A DNA stretch of 64,000 bases from Thiodiazotropha sp050305635 (GTDB lineage: Bacteria > Pseudomonadota > Gammaproteobacteria > Chromatiales > Chromatiaceae). Of this stretch, positions 20,401 through 28,116 are shown in pieces. The notes under the pieces were generated by a model. That model was not told the DNA's origin, searched no databases, and saw only the letters and a program-made list of their open reading frames with translations. The stretch covers positions 1 to 64,000 of the forward strand of contig JBNLFS010000096.1 in NCBI GenBank assembly GCA_050305635.1, written 5' to 3'. A program made the translations under genes and the position numbers. The stretch's first letter is position 1. Each line of letters opens with the position of its first letter.

Positions 20401-20590
20401 TCTGGGTATTTCACCCCTGATCTTCTTCGCCACGGGACAGACCGCGTTTCTCTCTCCGATGGCCGTGAGCCTGGGTTTTGGGTTACTCTTCGCCACGCTT
20501 CTGATACTGCTGGCACTGCCCAGCTTTTATCTGATCGCGGATGATCTGCGCCACTGGACCCTGTCGCGCCGTAAGGGTTCGCTTAGCTGA
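17471..20590 (+). CDS. RND efflux transporter permease
   Basis: Resistance-nodulation-division inner-membrane pump, 1039 aa, with the usual two-fold layout: TM1 near the start (NPLLVNLLLVIVLIAGVLSW), a large periplasmic loop, a membrane block with the proton-relay pair in GLIVDDAIIVNEN, a second loop and a last membrane block. It is of the HAE-1 (AcrB) type; the substrate cannot be told. GTG 17471 is chosen because the homologous start VIDFSIRNPLLVN begins there; the frame is open further upstream inside the adaptor gene but those residues do not fit. The adaptor stop at 17476-17478 overlaps it, so the two are translationally coupled. Confidence 0.93.
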   Translation: MIDFSIRNPLLVNLLLVIVLIAGVLSWYAMPQEMFPVVEQDKVSIKTLFEGASPEEIERQITLPIEQEMDGLSDIDVISSTSNEGVSNILIELKSGADVDDFMRKVRTALDQVDDLPEEAEEPELSRLETRFPVISVSLYGEIARGELYAIAEQVKDELITLPGTASVGMAGDREWEIWVVVDPQVLSARGVSLNQVISALRNNLRDLPGGTLKSSNGDIRLRGMGVPPDPALMAQIVMRRDDLGGQLRLGELAEVQLRFEEAQTLGRFNGQPSVNLTLNKTSQASTIEVARLVREYVRQRQQSLPAGVRMGLFSDLSVYVKNRLETVKSSGIVGLVLVLLSLYFMLNFRIALITAMGIPVSFLIAIVVLHLLGYSINMVSLFAFLIALGLIVDDAIIVNENIYRHLELGESPGDAAVLGTKEVYWPVVASTTTTVAAFMPMFAIGGTMGAFISVIPVVVSAALLGSLLEAFGVLPSHAKEMLRPAQARKPGRIDWSALNRSYTRFLRWCLDYRYPVALFSIGLLAVSIAFAATRIPFLLFGHVDVGQFFVNIEAPSTYSIEDASRLADKLEDTLMQKLGEDELDTLLTNVGVMFIDFHRVKMGSRYIQLIVDLKKQKPAGFIERWVSPLVSLQFSWEGSRERSSKVIIDQVREELQRIPGIQRLSILRAQGGPAGADVEIGIAGDDIDQISQTAESMRRFIQQLPGVSDARQDMDPGKLEYRYELNDQGRRLGLSQAQLADAVRTGFLGLKLAYVSWKDKRIPVRLIYDDELRHDATALARLPITLDDGRTVYLGEVADIQEARGYNTISRRNLHRLATVTAEVDSNISTPNQVLEQVKQNFSDLPEGQRMLFLGEKKKAQESMVGMKRAAIIALAIIFFILAALFKSLLDPLVVMFAIPFGAIGVIFGHWLFGYHLQFLSLIGFLALTGIVVNDSLILIDFAKRLRSEGWQRKDALVEAGRVRIRPILLTSATTFLGISPLIFFATGQTAFLSPMAVSLGFGLLFATLLILLALPSFYLIADDLRHWTLSRRKGSLS

Positions 20591-20597
20591 TCTTTTT

Positions 20598-20752
20598 CAC
20601 CACGAAGGACACGAAGTACACGAAGGATGAATCAAATGGTCCCAACCCCGAGTCTTCTGGGGATTGAAAGCCATGAACAAGCCTCTGCTTGCGTCAGGCC
20701 ATCTCATGGGAGTAAACGGTTTCGCTTCGTGATCTTCGTGCGCTTCGTGGTA
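20598..20752. repeat. CACGAAG-type inverted repeat, locus 1
   Basis: Left arm 20598-20626 carries CACGAAGGA-CACGAAGTA-CACGAAGG units with about 9-base spacing; right arm 20723-20751 carries the complement (CTTCGTG units). The arms enclose about 95 bases that differ from the other loci. The same units occur at 37658-37828, 56313-56343 and 56637-56710. It lies between the RND operon and amgK and could form a long hairpin that ends or processes the RND transcript. Confidence 0.7.
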
Positions 20753-20872
20753 AAAAGTTTGTGTTGGCGAGATTCCTTATTGTCTGTATCCGTCGATATT
20801 AGGTTGAAGGGGTACTAACTTGGATTTGATCTTTCTTGAACAAAGAAACTTGAGTTATTGATTGGTGATTCT

Positions 20873-21871
20873 GTGCCACAACGTATCGAACAGTTGAAAG
20901 CCTGGTTGGATAGTCTGCCGGGATTCGACGGTTACCAATTCGAGCCGGCCTCCGGTGATGCCAGTTTTCGTCGCTATTTCCGTATCAGCGTGGCCGATGG
21001 CACCTACATCGCCATGGATGCGCCGCCGGAAAAGGAGAACGTATTGCCGTTCGTGCAGGTGGCAAAGGCCTTCGAGGCGATCGGTCTGAACGTGCCCCAT
21101 ATCCATGCCGAGGATTACGCGCAGGGCTTTCTCCTACTGGAAGATCTGGGCAAACCGCTCTACCTCGATCAACTCAACCCGGAATCGGTTGAGCGCCTCT
21201 ACGGCGACGCTCTGGGCGCCCTGGTCACTCTGCAGGCCTGCGGTCCCCGGGAGGGATTGCCGAAATATGACCATGAGTTGCTGATGCGGGAGATGAGTCT
21301 GTTTCGAGACTGGCTCCTGAAAGCACAACTTGAGCTCGAATTGAGCGTGGATGAAGAGGCGCTTCTGGAGGGTGTTTTCGAGGTGCTGGCCGAGAGCGCG
21401 CTGGAGCAACCCACGGTTTGTGTCCATCGGGATTACCACTCCCGTAATTTGATTGTCAGTACCCGACAGAATCCAGGCATCCTGGACTTCCAGGACGCAG
21501 TCATCGGTCCGGTGACCTACGATTTGGTATCTCTGCTGCGGGATTGCTACATCGCCTGGCCGCAAGATCAGGTCGAGGCCTGGGTGATGGGGTATTTCGA
21601 ACTGGCCTGTCAGTCTGGGATATTGAGGGAAGAGGATGAGTCGCGGTTTCTTCACTGGTTCGACAGAATGGGTATTCAGCGGCATCTGAAAGCCAGTGGT
21701 ATTTTTGCCCGACTCAATCTGCGTGACGGTAAGCCGGGTTACCTCAAGGACATTCCCCGCACCCTGAATTACGTGACCCAGGCGGCAGGGCGAGACGATG
21801 ATTTAGGGGGATTTGTTGATTTTTTACAGTTGCGGGTTATTCCGCGGATTGATGCGAAATTTTTCTCCTAG
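20873..21871 (+). CDS. amgK: N-acetylmuramate/N-acetylglucosamine kinase AmgK
   Basis: Aminoglycoside-phosphotransferase-fold kinase (about 332 aa). The catalytic motif is VCVHRDYHSRNLIV and the metal-binding motif GILDFQDAVIGP. Position near lptD and overall sequence fit AmgK, which phosphorylates the anomeric carbon of MurNAc or GlcNAc in the MurU peptidoglycan-recycling bypass (confers fosfomycin tolerance in pseudomonads). murU, usually the next gene, lies 35 kb away at 56944. Start: GTG 20873 has GGTGAT just upstream; TTG 20858 in the same frame is the alternative. Confidence 0.85.
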   Translation: MPQRIEQLKAWLDSLPGFDGYQFEPASGDASFRRYFRISVADGTYIAMDAPPEKENVLPFVQVAKAFEAIGLNVPHIHAEDYAQGFLLLEDLGKPLYLDQLNPESVERLYGDALGALVTLQACGPREGLPKYDHELLMREMSLFRDWLLKAQLELELSVDEEALLEGVFEVLAESALEQPTVCVHRDYHSRNLIVSTRQNPGILDFQDAVIGPVTYDLVSLLRDCYIAWPQDQVEAWVMGYFELACQSGILREEDESRFLHWFDRMGIQRHLKASGIFARLNLRDGKPGYLKDIPRTLNYVTQAAGRDDDLGGFVDFLQLRVIPRIDAKFFS

Positions 21872-22253
21872 ATACCCCCATTTTTTCAGGCAATTCATGC
21901 CGATTCTTCAAGCAAATATTAGCAAATAAACGATAATTGGTTGTATTTATTATAAAATGTTCTTTCGCAGCAAGGATCTTGTTGTGAGGAAATATCATAA
22001 AAAATAGCGCAACATATACCGACTAATTTACTTGGTTATTCGTGAATGGGCTTCGTAACAATTGCTCGATCGGAATATTAACTAATTGATTTATAGTGCA
22101 TTAACCCTGTATCATTGTTGCCTGTATCAAATGTGCAACACATGCTTTTGTTGTGTCTTTTTTGCAAAAAATTGCTTGCAATTTGCAAACGCGTTGTCTA
22201 GTATTTGCAGCGTAGTCAATTTTCTACCCATCAATTCTTCGGAGTTATTTCAA
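21872..22253. promoter_or_regulatory. AT-rich upstream region of the porin gene
   Basis: About 380 bases with much lower GC than the surrounding genes. It holds the promoter and dyad described separately and, downstream of them, a transcribed leader of roughly 40 bases. No supported gene lies here; an open frame running through it from 22086 is only the in-frame extension of the porin. Confidence 0.6.
22160..22204 (+). promoter_or_regulatory. Sigma70-type porin promoter with overlapping dyad
   Basis: A -35 box TTGCAA (22176-22181), a 17-base spacer and a -10 box TAGTAT (22199-22204) sit about 50 bases before the porin ATG. The -35 box is inside a nested inverted repeat built from TTTGCAA, ATTGC, GCAAT and TTGCAAA between about 22161 and 22189, a plausible operator for a regulator I cannot name. 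Confidence 0.6.
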
Positions 22254-23249
22254 ATGAAAAAAGTACTCTCTCTTGCTATCGCCGCAGCTCTGGTCTCTCC
22301 TGTAGCTGCCATGGCCGATGCCACCATCTACGGCAAAGTCCGTCAGGCTTTGGAAGTGGTTGATAACGAACTCACCGGCGCTGATGATATCGAAATCAAC
22401 GATTACACCTCACGTCTGGGTGTGAAAGGCTCCGAGGACCTGGGCAATGGCCTGACCGCTGTGTACAAAATCGAATACGGCGTGAAAATTTCCACTCCTT
22501 CTCAATCTAATGAATTCTCTGGCGACGGCACTCTGAGTGCTCGTAACGCCTTCGTCGGTCTGGCTGGCGGTTTCGGTACCTTCGTAATCGGTCGTCACGA
22601 CACCCCCCTGAAGCTGACCACCCAGTCTCTGGACTACTTTGCTGATACCGCTGTTGATAACAACGCGAACTACACCGAGTCCGTCATTGACCGTCGCGCT
22701 GACGGCACCGTTGCCTACATCTCTCCCAGCTTGGCTGGCCTGACTGCAGCCGTGGCCCTGGTCCCGGGTGAGAACAGTGAAGCTGATGGCATCGCCGACG
22801 CTTACTCGCTTGCAGCTATGTACTCCAATGGCGGCATCTACGCTGCTCTGGGTTACGAAGCCGCTGACGGCAACATCGATGCGATCGGTGCTGACGGCGC
22901 TGACCTGACCCAGATCCGTGGTGGCGTTGGCTACGACGGCGGCATGTTTAAGGTTGGTTTCACCTACGAATCCGTGCAGATTGACGATCCTGCCGGTGGC
23001 GATCTTCGTGATTCCGCCAGCATCATGGTCAATGGTGGTGTGCAGGCTGGTCCTGGTATGGTCGTTGCCAAATACTTCGACTTCTCTGATGACGTCAGCG
23101 ATACCAACGACCACGACGGTTTTGGTCTTGGATACCACTACAACCTGAGCAAGCGTACTTCTGTGATGGCTAACTACGTCTCCAGCTCCTTCGATAACCT
23201 GGACAGCGACGTGAGCATCTTCAGCTTGCAGCTCAACCACGACTTCTAA
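22254..23249 (+). CDS. Gram-negative general porin
   Basis: Trimeric-type outer-membrane porin of 331 aa. Signal peptide residues 1-21 or so (MKKVLSLAIAAALVSPVAAMA), mature start near DATIYGKVRQALEV, Gly-rich alternating strands (SRLGVKGSEDLGNGLTAVYK is typical of the family) and a C-terminal phenylalanine (LQLNHDF) as needed for BAM recognition. ATG 22254 is chosen because it gives the signal peptide and has GGAG upstream; the frame extends 56 codons further with an implausible AT-rich peptide. Own promoter upstream and strong terminator downstream. Codons look optimised for high expression (CTG, CGT, GGC/GGT, GAC). Confidence 0.93.
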   Translation: MKKVLSLAIAAALVSPVAAMADATIYGKVRQALEVVDNELTGADDIEINDYTSRLGVKGSEDLGNGLTAVYKIEYGVKISTPSQSNEFSGDGTLSARNAFVGLAGGFGTFVIGRHDTPLKLTTQSLDYFADTAVDNNANYTESVIDRRADGTVAYISPSLAGLTAAVALVPGENSEADGIADAYSLAAMYSNGGIYAALGYEAADGNIDAIGADGADLTQIRGGVGYDGGMFKVGFTYESVQIDDPAGGDLRDSASIMVNGGVQAGPGMVVAKYFDFSDDVSDTNDHDGFGLGYHYNLSKRTSVMANYVSSSFDNLDSDVSIFSLQLNHDF

Positions 23250-23279
23250 TATAGCTTCCAGCTATAACTGAAGTGAAAA

Positions 23280-23308
23280 GCGGGGCTCGATGAGCCCCGC
23301 TTTTTTTT
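23280..23308 (+). terminator. Intrinsic terminator of the porin gene
   Basis: GCGGGGCTC and GAGCCCCGC form a 9-bp stem with a 3-base loop, followed by eight T (23301-23308), 30 bases after the porin stop. Confidence 0.92.
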
Positions 23309-23613
23309 GCCTGTCGTCTTTAACATGGCATCTATTTTGCGCATACAGTGATAGCCTGCCAGGCCGGCGTCCCGGATGGGAAGGCGCAGGAGCAGGAGCA
23401 GGAGCTGAGGCCTGAAGACGACATACCGGTCGTCGGGTTAATAATCTGCGAGTGAGGCACTCTCACCGCAATGTTGAGTCAGATGCGATTAAGATGTGCG
23501 ATTTGAGGGGGGGCATGTGAGTGTTGCCGGGCTGCCCTCGCAGGTCACCATCCCTGGTGTCCTGCTGTTCTGAATCAGACGGGCAGACTGTTTATGCTCA
23601 GGATGTGTTTCGC
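23309..23613. other. Intergenic region with repeat motif between porin and rpiA
   Basis: About 300 bases without a supported gene. It contains a short direct repeat of GGAGCA units (about 23386-23405), a copy of a ~35-base motif (23411-23446, core GACGACATACC and GTCGGGTTAATAA) also present near 63.45 and 63.75 kb, and GTGATAGCCTGCCAGG, which recurs with changes at about 24311 on the other side of rpiA. Confidence 0.45.
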
Positions 23614-24273
23614 TTATTTTGGATGGACGGTTTTGGGACCATCTTCTGTTCCGAGAATCAGGACGTCGGCGCCCCGCAGGGCGAAGATGCCGGTTGTCAC
23701 CACGCCGGCGACGGCATTGATCGCCTGCTCCATTTCCCTGGGTTTCATGATCTCCAGATTATGCACATCCAGAATCACATTGCCGTTGTCCGTGATGAAT
23801 CCTTCCCGCCATACCGGCGTGCCGCCCAGCTTGACGATCTGACGGGCGACATGGCTGCGTGCCATGGGAATGACCTCGACCGGCAGGGGAAAGCGTCCGA
23901 GGATGTCCACCAGCTTGGATTGGTCGGCGATGCACACAAAGGTCTTACTGGCGCCGGCGATGATCTTCTCCCGGGTCAGGGCGCCACCCCCCCCTTTGAT
24001 CAGGTTGAGATAGTGGTCGGACTCGTCCGCTCCGTCGATATAGACTTCCAGCTCACCGGTCGCATTCAGGTCCAGTACCGGTATGCCGTAGGATTTCAGT
24101 CGTTCGGTCGAAGCTTCTGAGCTTGAAACTGCACCGTCGATCCGGCCTTTGATGTCGGCTAGGCAGTCGATGAAGTGATTGACGGTGGAGCCGGTGCCGA
24201 CGCCGATGACGCCGCCTTTGACATATTCGAGCGCTGCTTGCGCGGCCTGTTTTTTTAGATCATCCGCATTCAT
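23614..24273 (-). CDS. rpiA: Ribose-5-phosphate isomerase A
   Basis: RpiA (219 aa, the usual length) interconverts ribose 5-phosphate and ribulose 5-phosphate in the pentose phosphate pathway. Signature segments are GVGTGSTVNHFID near the N-terminus, YIDGADESDHYLNLIKGG with the active-site acids and LTREKI with the catalytic glutamate/lysine. It is a single gene on -, convergent with the porin and divergent from ilvA, a common neighbour of rpiA in gammaproteobacteria. Confidence 0.95.
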   Translation of the reverse strand: MNADDLKKQAAQAALEYVKGGVIGVGTGSTVNHFIDCLADIKGRIDGAVSSSEASTERLKSYGIPVLDLNATGELEVYIDGADESDHYLNLIKGGGGALTREKIIAGASKTFVCIADQSKLVDILGRFPLPVEVIPMARSHVARQIVKLGGTPVWREGFITDNGNVILDVHNLEIMKPREMEQAINAVAGVVTTGIFALRGADVLILGTEDGPKTVHPK

Positions 24274-24627
24274 TCTGATCCCTCCTCGTTCGGGTCGGGG
24301 TTGTATTATAGTGATAGCCTGTCAGGACGCGATGATTGAAACGGACAGTGGCCGTTCAAATAATGAAATTCGCGGCTGAACGCTTGTCGGTCCGTTGCCA
24401 TGTTCTGAGACAGTCACTGGGTTAGGGGGGTGTTTAAGGAATCCCGGTGCCGGAAGCTTACGGCTTCGGTATGATGAGTTCCTGCACTTTCCCAACCTCT
24501 GCAACGGCCGGTTGGTTTGTTTTCGAGGACCTCACTGGCCCATTGGGTGACTTTTATATCGAATCAGTTGTGAGAAGTGAGGACCTGTGGTTAATAATAC
24601 CTTAGCCCTGTCCGAATGGAATAGTCC
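24274..24627. other. Divergent intergenic region rpiA / ilvA
   Basis: About 350 bases containing the promoters of rpiA (-) and ilvA (+), none of which I can place with confidence. GTGATAGCCTGTCAGG at about 24311 resembles a segment at 23349. No gene is supported and no branched-chain leader peptide is evident. Confidence 0.4.
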
Positions 24628-26148
24628 ATGCCTTTACGTTACATAGAAAAAATCCTGCGTGCCCGGGTCTACGATGTCGCCAGGGAGACCCCGCTTGATC
24701 GGGTCAATCTGTTGTCATCCCGTCTGGATAACCAGGTATTCCTGAAGCGGGAAGACCTTCAGCCCGTTTTTTCATTCAAACTCAGGGGGGCTTATAACAA
24801 GATTATCAGCCTTCCAAAGGATGTTCGTGATCGCGGCGTGATCGCTGCATCGGCGGGTAACCATGCCCAGGGGGTTGCGTTAGCTGCGAGAAATCTGAAG
24901 ATTCAAGCGCTGATCGTCATGCCCAAGACTACGCCTCAGATCAAGGTCCAATCCGTGCGCAATCTCGGGGCCAAGGCGGTGCTGGTGGGTGATTCCTATG
25001 ATGAGGCGTACATCCGGGCGATCGAATTGGCAGAGCAACAGGGGCTCACATTCATTCATCCCTTCGATGATCCGGAGGTGATTGCGGGACAGGGAACCAT
25101 CGGCATGGAGTTGTTGAGGCAACACCCCAGGCCCCCTGATGCGGTTTTCGTGCCGGTAGGTGGGGGTGGATTGATCGCCGGCATCGGCGCCTATATCAAG
25201 TATGTCTATCCTCAGGTGAAAATCATTGGTGTGGAGCCTGAAGATGCGCCCTCTATGCATACCGCGTTGCAGGCCGGAAAGCGCATCAAGCTCAAGCAGG
25301 TGGGTATCTTCGCTGATGGCGTCGCTGTAAGGCAGGTTGGCAAAGAGTCATTCCGTGTAGCGCGCAAGGTTGTCGATGAGGTGGTTTTAGTCACTACTGA
25401 TGAGATATGTGCTGCGATCAAGGATATCTATGATGATACCCGGACCATGGCCGAGCCTGCCGGAGCATTATCCGTGGCCGGTTTGAAAACCTATGTAAAG
25501 CGTGAGGGCTGCCGGGGGCAACATCTGATCGCCATTAACAGTGGCGCTAATATCAACTTTGACCGCTTGCGTCATGTGGCCGAGCGTGCGGAATTCGGAG
25601 AGCGGCGTGAGGCCTTGTTCGCCGTGCAGATACCCGAACGCCCCGGTAGCTTCCTGGGCTTCTGTCGTCTTATCGGAAAACGAAGTATCACCGAGTTCAA
25701 CTATCGCTACAGTGATGCCGTGCGTGCGCAGATCTTCGTCGGTATCGAACTCAGCGGGGGCGATGAAGAACGTCTGATGCTGTACCGGCGCTTTATAGAG
25801 AAAGGCTATTCAGTCGTCGACATGACCGACAATGAAACCGCAAAGTTGCACATTCGCTACATGGTGGGTGGACATGCGCAGGGTTTGGCTGATGAGAGTC
25901 TGATCCGATTTGAGTTTCCTGAGCGTCCGGGAGCGTTGCTCTATTTTCTGAGTCATCTGGGCAAGGAGTGGAATATCAGTCTGTTTCACTACCGCAATCA
26001 CGGTGCTGCGTATGGAAGGGTGTTGATGGGTATCCAGGTGAGTGAAAGAGAAAAGTATATATTAATCAATAAGTTGGATGGGCTCGGATATCCCTATTGG
26101 GATGAGACTGAGAATCCCGCCTATCGCCTTTTTGCCGGTGTGAGTTGA
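24628..26148 (+). CDS. ilvA: Threonine ammonia-lyase, biosynthetic
   Basis: IlvA (506 aa; E. coli 514), a PLP enzyme that converts threonine to 2-oxobutyrate, the first step of isoleucine synthesis. Lys51 in FSFKLRGAYNK binds PLP, and the phosphate loop is VGGGGLIAG at about residue 178. The C-terminal third (about 325-500) holds two ACT-like domains, the feature that marks the isoleucine-inhibited biosynthetic form rather than the catabolic TdcB. It ends about 100 bases before a strong bidirectional terminator. Confidence 0.95.
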   Translation: MPLRYIEKILRARVYDVARETPLDRVNLLSSRLDNQVFLKREDLQPVFSFKLRGAYNKIISLPKDVRDRGVIAASAGNHAQGVALAARNLKIQALIVMPKTTPQIKVQSVRNLGAKAVLVGDSYDEAYIRAIELAEQQGLTFIHPFDDPEVIAGQGTIGMELLRQHPRPPDAVFVPVGGGGLIAGIGAYIKYVYPQVKIIGVEPEDAPSMHTALQAGKRIKLKQVGIFADGVAVRQVGKESFRVARKVVDEVVLVTTDEICAAIKDIYDDTRTMAEPAGALSVAGLKTYVKREGCRGQHLIAINSGANINFDRLRHVAERAEFGERREALFAVQIPERPGSFLGFCRLIGKRSITEFNYRYSDAVRAQIFVGIELSGGDEERLMLYRRFIEKGYSVVDMTDNETAKLHIRYMVGGHAQGLADESLIRFEFPERPGALLYFLSHLGKEWNISLFHYRNHGAAYGRVLMGIQVSEREKYILINKLDGLGYPYWDETENPAYRLFAGVS

Positions 26149-26244
26149 TCTCGGATATACGGAATAGGCGTCGCAATTGTGGGCCGTACAACGGCCTGTT
26201 GATGCGGTGTGTTAACAAGAAGTGATGGAGTACGCGTGTTGGAT

Positions 26245-26278
26245 AAAACAAACCCCGCATAAGCGGGGTTTGTTTTTT
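26245..26278. terminator. Bidirectional intrinsic terminator between ilvA and the histone-like gene
   Basis: AAACAAACCCCGC and GCGGGGTTTGTTT form a long perfect stem with loop ATAA; T-runs lie on both sides (TTTTTT on + and the AAAACAAA arm on -), so it can end ilvA (+) and the convergent histone-like gene (-). Confidence 0.9.
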
Positions 26279-26286
26279 ATGGCTTG

Positions 26287-26691
26287 TTAAGGAGGCGTGA
26301 CTTCCTTCTTCTTTTTCGGAGTCACCTTCCTGGGCCGGGCCGGGCTTTTCTTTGCGGCTTTCTTCTTAGGCGCGACCTTCTTCTTAGGTGCTGCCTTCTT
26401 CTTTGCGGCGACCTTCTTTTTAGGTGCTGCCTTTTTCTTTGCGGCGACCTTCTTTTTAGGTGCTGCCTTCTTCTTTGCGGCGGCCTTCTTTTTAGGTGCT
26501 GCCTTCTTGACTACCTTCTTCTTGGGAGCTGCCTTTTTCTTTGCAGTCTTCTTTACGACGGCTTTCTTTTTGGTGGTTGCCTTCTTGGCTACCTTCTTCT
26601 TGGTAACCGCTTTTTTCTTCACGGCGACCTTCTTGGTGGTGGTTGAACGTTTCACTGCTGCCTTCTTCTTGGCGGCCTTTTTCATCGCCAT
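26287..26691 (-). CDS. Histone H1-like Lys/Ala-repeat DNA-binding protein
   Basis: 134 aa composed almost only of Lys, Ala, Val, Pro and Thr. Residues about 45-115 carry a run of KKAAPKKK-type repeats separated by VA, AA or VV, like AlgP/AlgR3 of pseudomonads and the eukaryotic H1 C-terminal tail. It presumably binds and compacts DNA; its exact role is unknown. A strong ribosome site (GGGAGGAAA) precedes ATG 26691 by about 8 bases, and a TATACT -10 box lies about 50 bases upstream of the start, so high expression is likely. The repeats make length variation by slippage likely. The antisense strand is open because of the regular codons, but a product there would be a Leu/Phe-rich artefact. Confidence 0.85.
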   Translation of the reverse strand: MAMKKAAKKKAAVKRSTTTKKVAVKKKAVTKKKVAKKATTKKKAVVKKTAKKKAAPKKKVVKKAAPKKKAAAKKKAAPKKKVAAKKKAAPKKKVAAKKKAAPKKKVAPKKKAAKKSPARPRKVTPKKKKEVTPP

Positions 26692-26966
26692 GTCAGGTTT
26701 CCTCCCGAATAACTACCCAATAGATGTTCAGAGTATAATTCAGCTTTAAAAAAAATCCAGAACAACAATCGTTCTTTTGTTAATTAATTCAGTTTGTTGT
26801 TTGAAATGATGATCAGCTAAGTGTGTTTGCGCATTAACCCGGCTGACGAATTTCATTGAGCGGGTGATGAGTGGTGATTCAAGTATCGATCTTTGATCCG
26901 CTAACAACGGCACATTTTCAAGGTTACTGTGTGGTGCCATACAGCGGTTAATGCGCTGACCTGCCC
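26692..26966. other. AT-rich intergenic region upstream of the histone-like gene
   Basis: About 275 bases. The part nearest 26.7 kb holds the promoter of the histone-like gene on -, with TATACT as probable -10 and no convincing -35. Nothing else is supported, and no terminator for fau is evident. Confidence 0.4.
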
Positions 26967-27572
26967 TCAGTCATCGTGTCGTTGGGTGGTGAAAGAGTAG
27001 ACTGCTGACTCTGTGATCACTGCATCGAGCGGCACGTCCCAGGGATTGGGATCCAGGGTGTCTCTGAGTTGAAACTCGTGTGCGAGTCCAATCAGTTTCG
27101 GTCCTGTCAGGTGTTGGCGTTTGAGTTTGAAAGCAAAGGTGCGGTCATAGAAGCCACCGCCCATTCCGATGCGATGACCTGTCCGGTCAAAGGCCACGAG
27201 CGGTACGAAGACCAGGTCAAGAGACCAGGGCATGATCAGGTGTCGGTGTTGAAACTCCGGCTCCGGAATTCCATAGCGGTTGTTTGTCATGCGCGTCTGC
27301 CGCTTCAATGGGGCAAACCAGAGGCTATTGCAGGGCCGCAGGCGCAGTATCGGAAGGTAGCTCTGTTTACCGGTTTCAAGTGCAGCGGTGAGGAGTGGCG
27401 CCGGATCCATCTCGCCGGCAACGGCATGATAGAAGGCAATGCGCCGACTGTGGCGAAAGGCGTTGTGGCCCAGCGCCAGGCGGCACATGCGGTTGCTGTG
27501 CTGGCGTAGCGTTTCTGGGGTGAGGTTTCGGCGTTGAGCCTTGATCTCGCGACGGACTTGGTTTGTGTGCAT
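26967..27572 (-). CDS. fau: 5-formyltetrahydrofolate cyclo-ligase
   Basis: Fau/YgfA (201 aa) converts 5-formyl-THF to 5,10-methenyl-THF with ATP. The C-terminal motif RIGMGGGFYDRTF is the family signature, and the N-terminal RREIKAQRRNLTPE is typical. ATG 27572 is chosen: the frame stays open 29 codons further, but that part is the 3' half of the 6S RNA, which ends about 11 bases before the start. The zapA-6S RNA-fau order is conserved across gammaproteobacteria, and fau is known there to be cotranscribed with the RNA. Confidence 0.93.
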   Translation of the reverse strand: MHTNQVRREIKAQRRNLTPETLRQHSNRMCRLALGHNAFRHSRRIAFYHAVAGEMDPAPLLTAALETGKQSYLPILRLRPCNSLWFAPLKRQTRMTNNRYGIPEPEFQHRHLIMPWSLDLVFVPLVAFDRTGHRIGMGGGFYDRTFAFKLKRQHLTGPKLIGLAHEFQLRDTLDPNPWDVPLDAVITESAVYSFTTQRHDD

Positions 27573-27582
27573 GCGGGGAATG

Positions 27583-27779
27583 AGGTGACATCTCCCACCT
27601 GTGCCGTCGCGTGCCTTTGTTCTTGAACCAGTGGGTTCAAGTGGGATCAACTGGAGCACCTAAGGCTTTCCGTATGGGTAACGGACATGCACACGGGGAC
27701 TGCCATTATGATCCCAGGGTAGAAATTAGGCTCAAGAAAATACCCGGGCTGCTAACGAACACCGCAGGGGATGTCACCC
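27583..27779 (-). ncRNA. ssrS: 6S RNA
   Basis: A region of about 195 bases between zapA and fau matches 6S RNA features on the - strand. The ends pair (GTGACATCCCC with GGGAGATGTCAC). The conserved internal segments are CCGTTACCCATACGGAAAGCC (the bases GGAAAGCCTTA match E. coli GAGAAGCCUUA) and the 3' hairpin CTTGAACC-CACT-GGTTCAAG. 6S RNA binds sigma70 RNA polymerase and down-regulates promoters in stationary phase. Ends are estimated to within a few bases from the pairing. Confidence 0.88.
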
Positions 27780-27801
27780 TTGTAGGCTAACGCTATTTGA
27801 C

Positions 27802-28116
27802 TCAAAGTTCCAGTTGATTGGTGGTGTTGAGGGCGATCTCGATCTTTTCCTGGAGATTCTTGATCCGGCGGGTGATGTTTTCCGTGCCTTCGTTCTTGTT
27901 TTTCTGATTCAGCAGCAGGTCATTGGCGATATTCAGTGCAGCCATCACCGCAATGCGTTCGGCGCCGATGATACGTCCGGCCTGGCGGATCTCGCGCATC
28001 TGACCGTCCACGTAGGCGGCCGCCTGAAGCAGGGATTCCCGTTCCTCGGGGAGGCAGGAGATTCGGTATTCCTTGTCGAGTATGGAGACCGTGACCGGAA
28101 GACGGTTGCTGTTCAC
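27802..28116 (-). CDS. zapA: Cell division protein ZapA
   Basis: ZapA (104 aa) binds and bundles FtsZ filaments in the Z ring. The N-terminal globular domain (VTVSILDKEYRISCLPEERE, AAAYVDGQMREIR) and the C-terminal coiled coil (about 65-104) are typical. It starts with GTG 28116, overlapping the stop of the upstream coiled-coil gene as GTGA. Followed by 6S RNA and fau, the conserved order. Confidence 0.93.
   Translation of the reverse strand: MNSNRLPVTVSILDKEYRISCLPEERESLLQAAAYVDGQMREIRQAGRIIGAERIAVMAALNIANDLLLNQKNKNEGTENITRRIKNLQEKIEIALNTTNQLEL

Noticed and set aside
22086..22253. N-terminal extension of the porin by 56 codons
   Set aside because: The extension covers the promoter and a ribosome site; the signal peptide begins only at ATG 22254.
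24322..24504. 60-codon frame on - between rpiA and ilvA
   Set aside because: No ribosome site or recognisable features; lies in a divergent promoter region.
26284..26646. Leu/Cys/Phe-rich frame on + opposite the histone-like gene
   Set aside because: It is the complement of Lys/Ala repeat codons; no ribosome site, and the - strand protein has promoter, ribosome site and a known composition type.
27573..27659. Extension of fau upstream of ATG 27572
   Set aside because: The region is the 3' half of 6S RNA.
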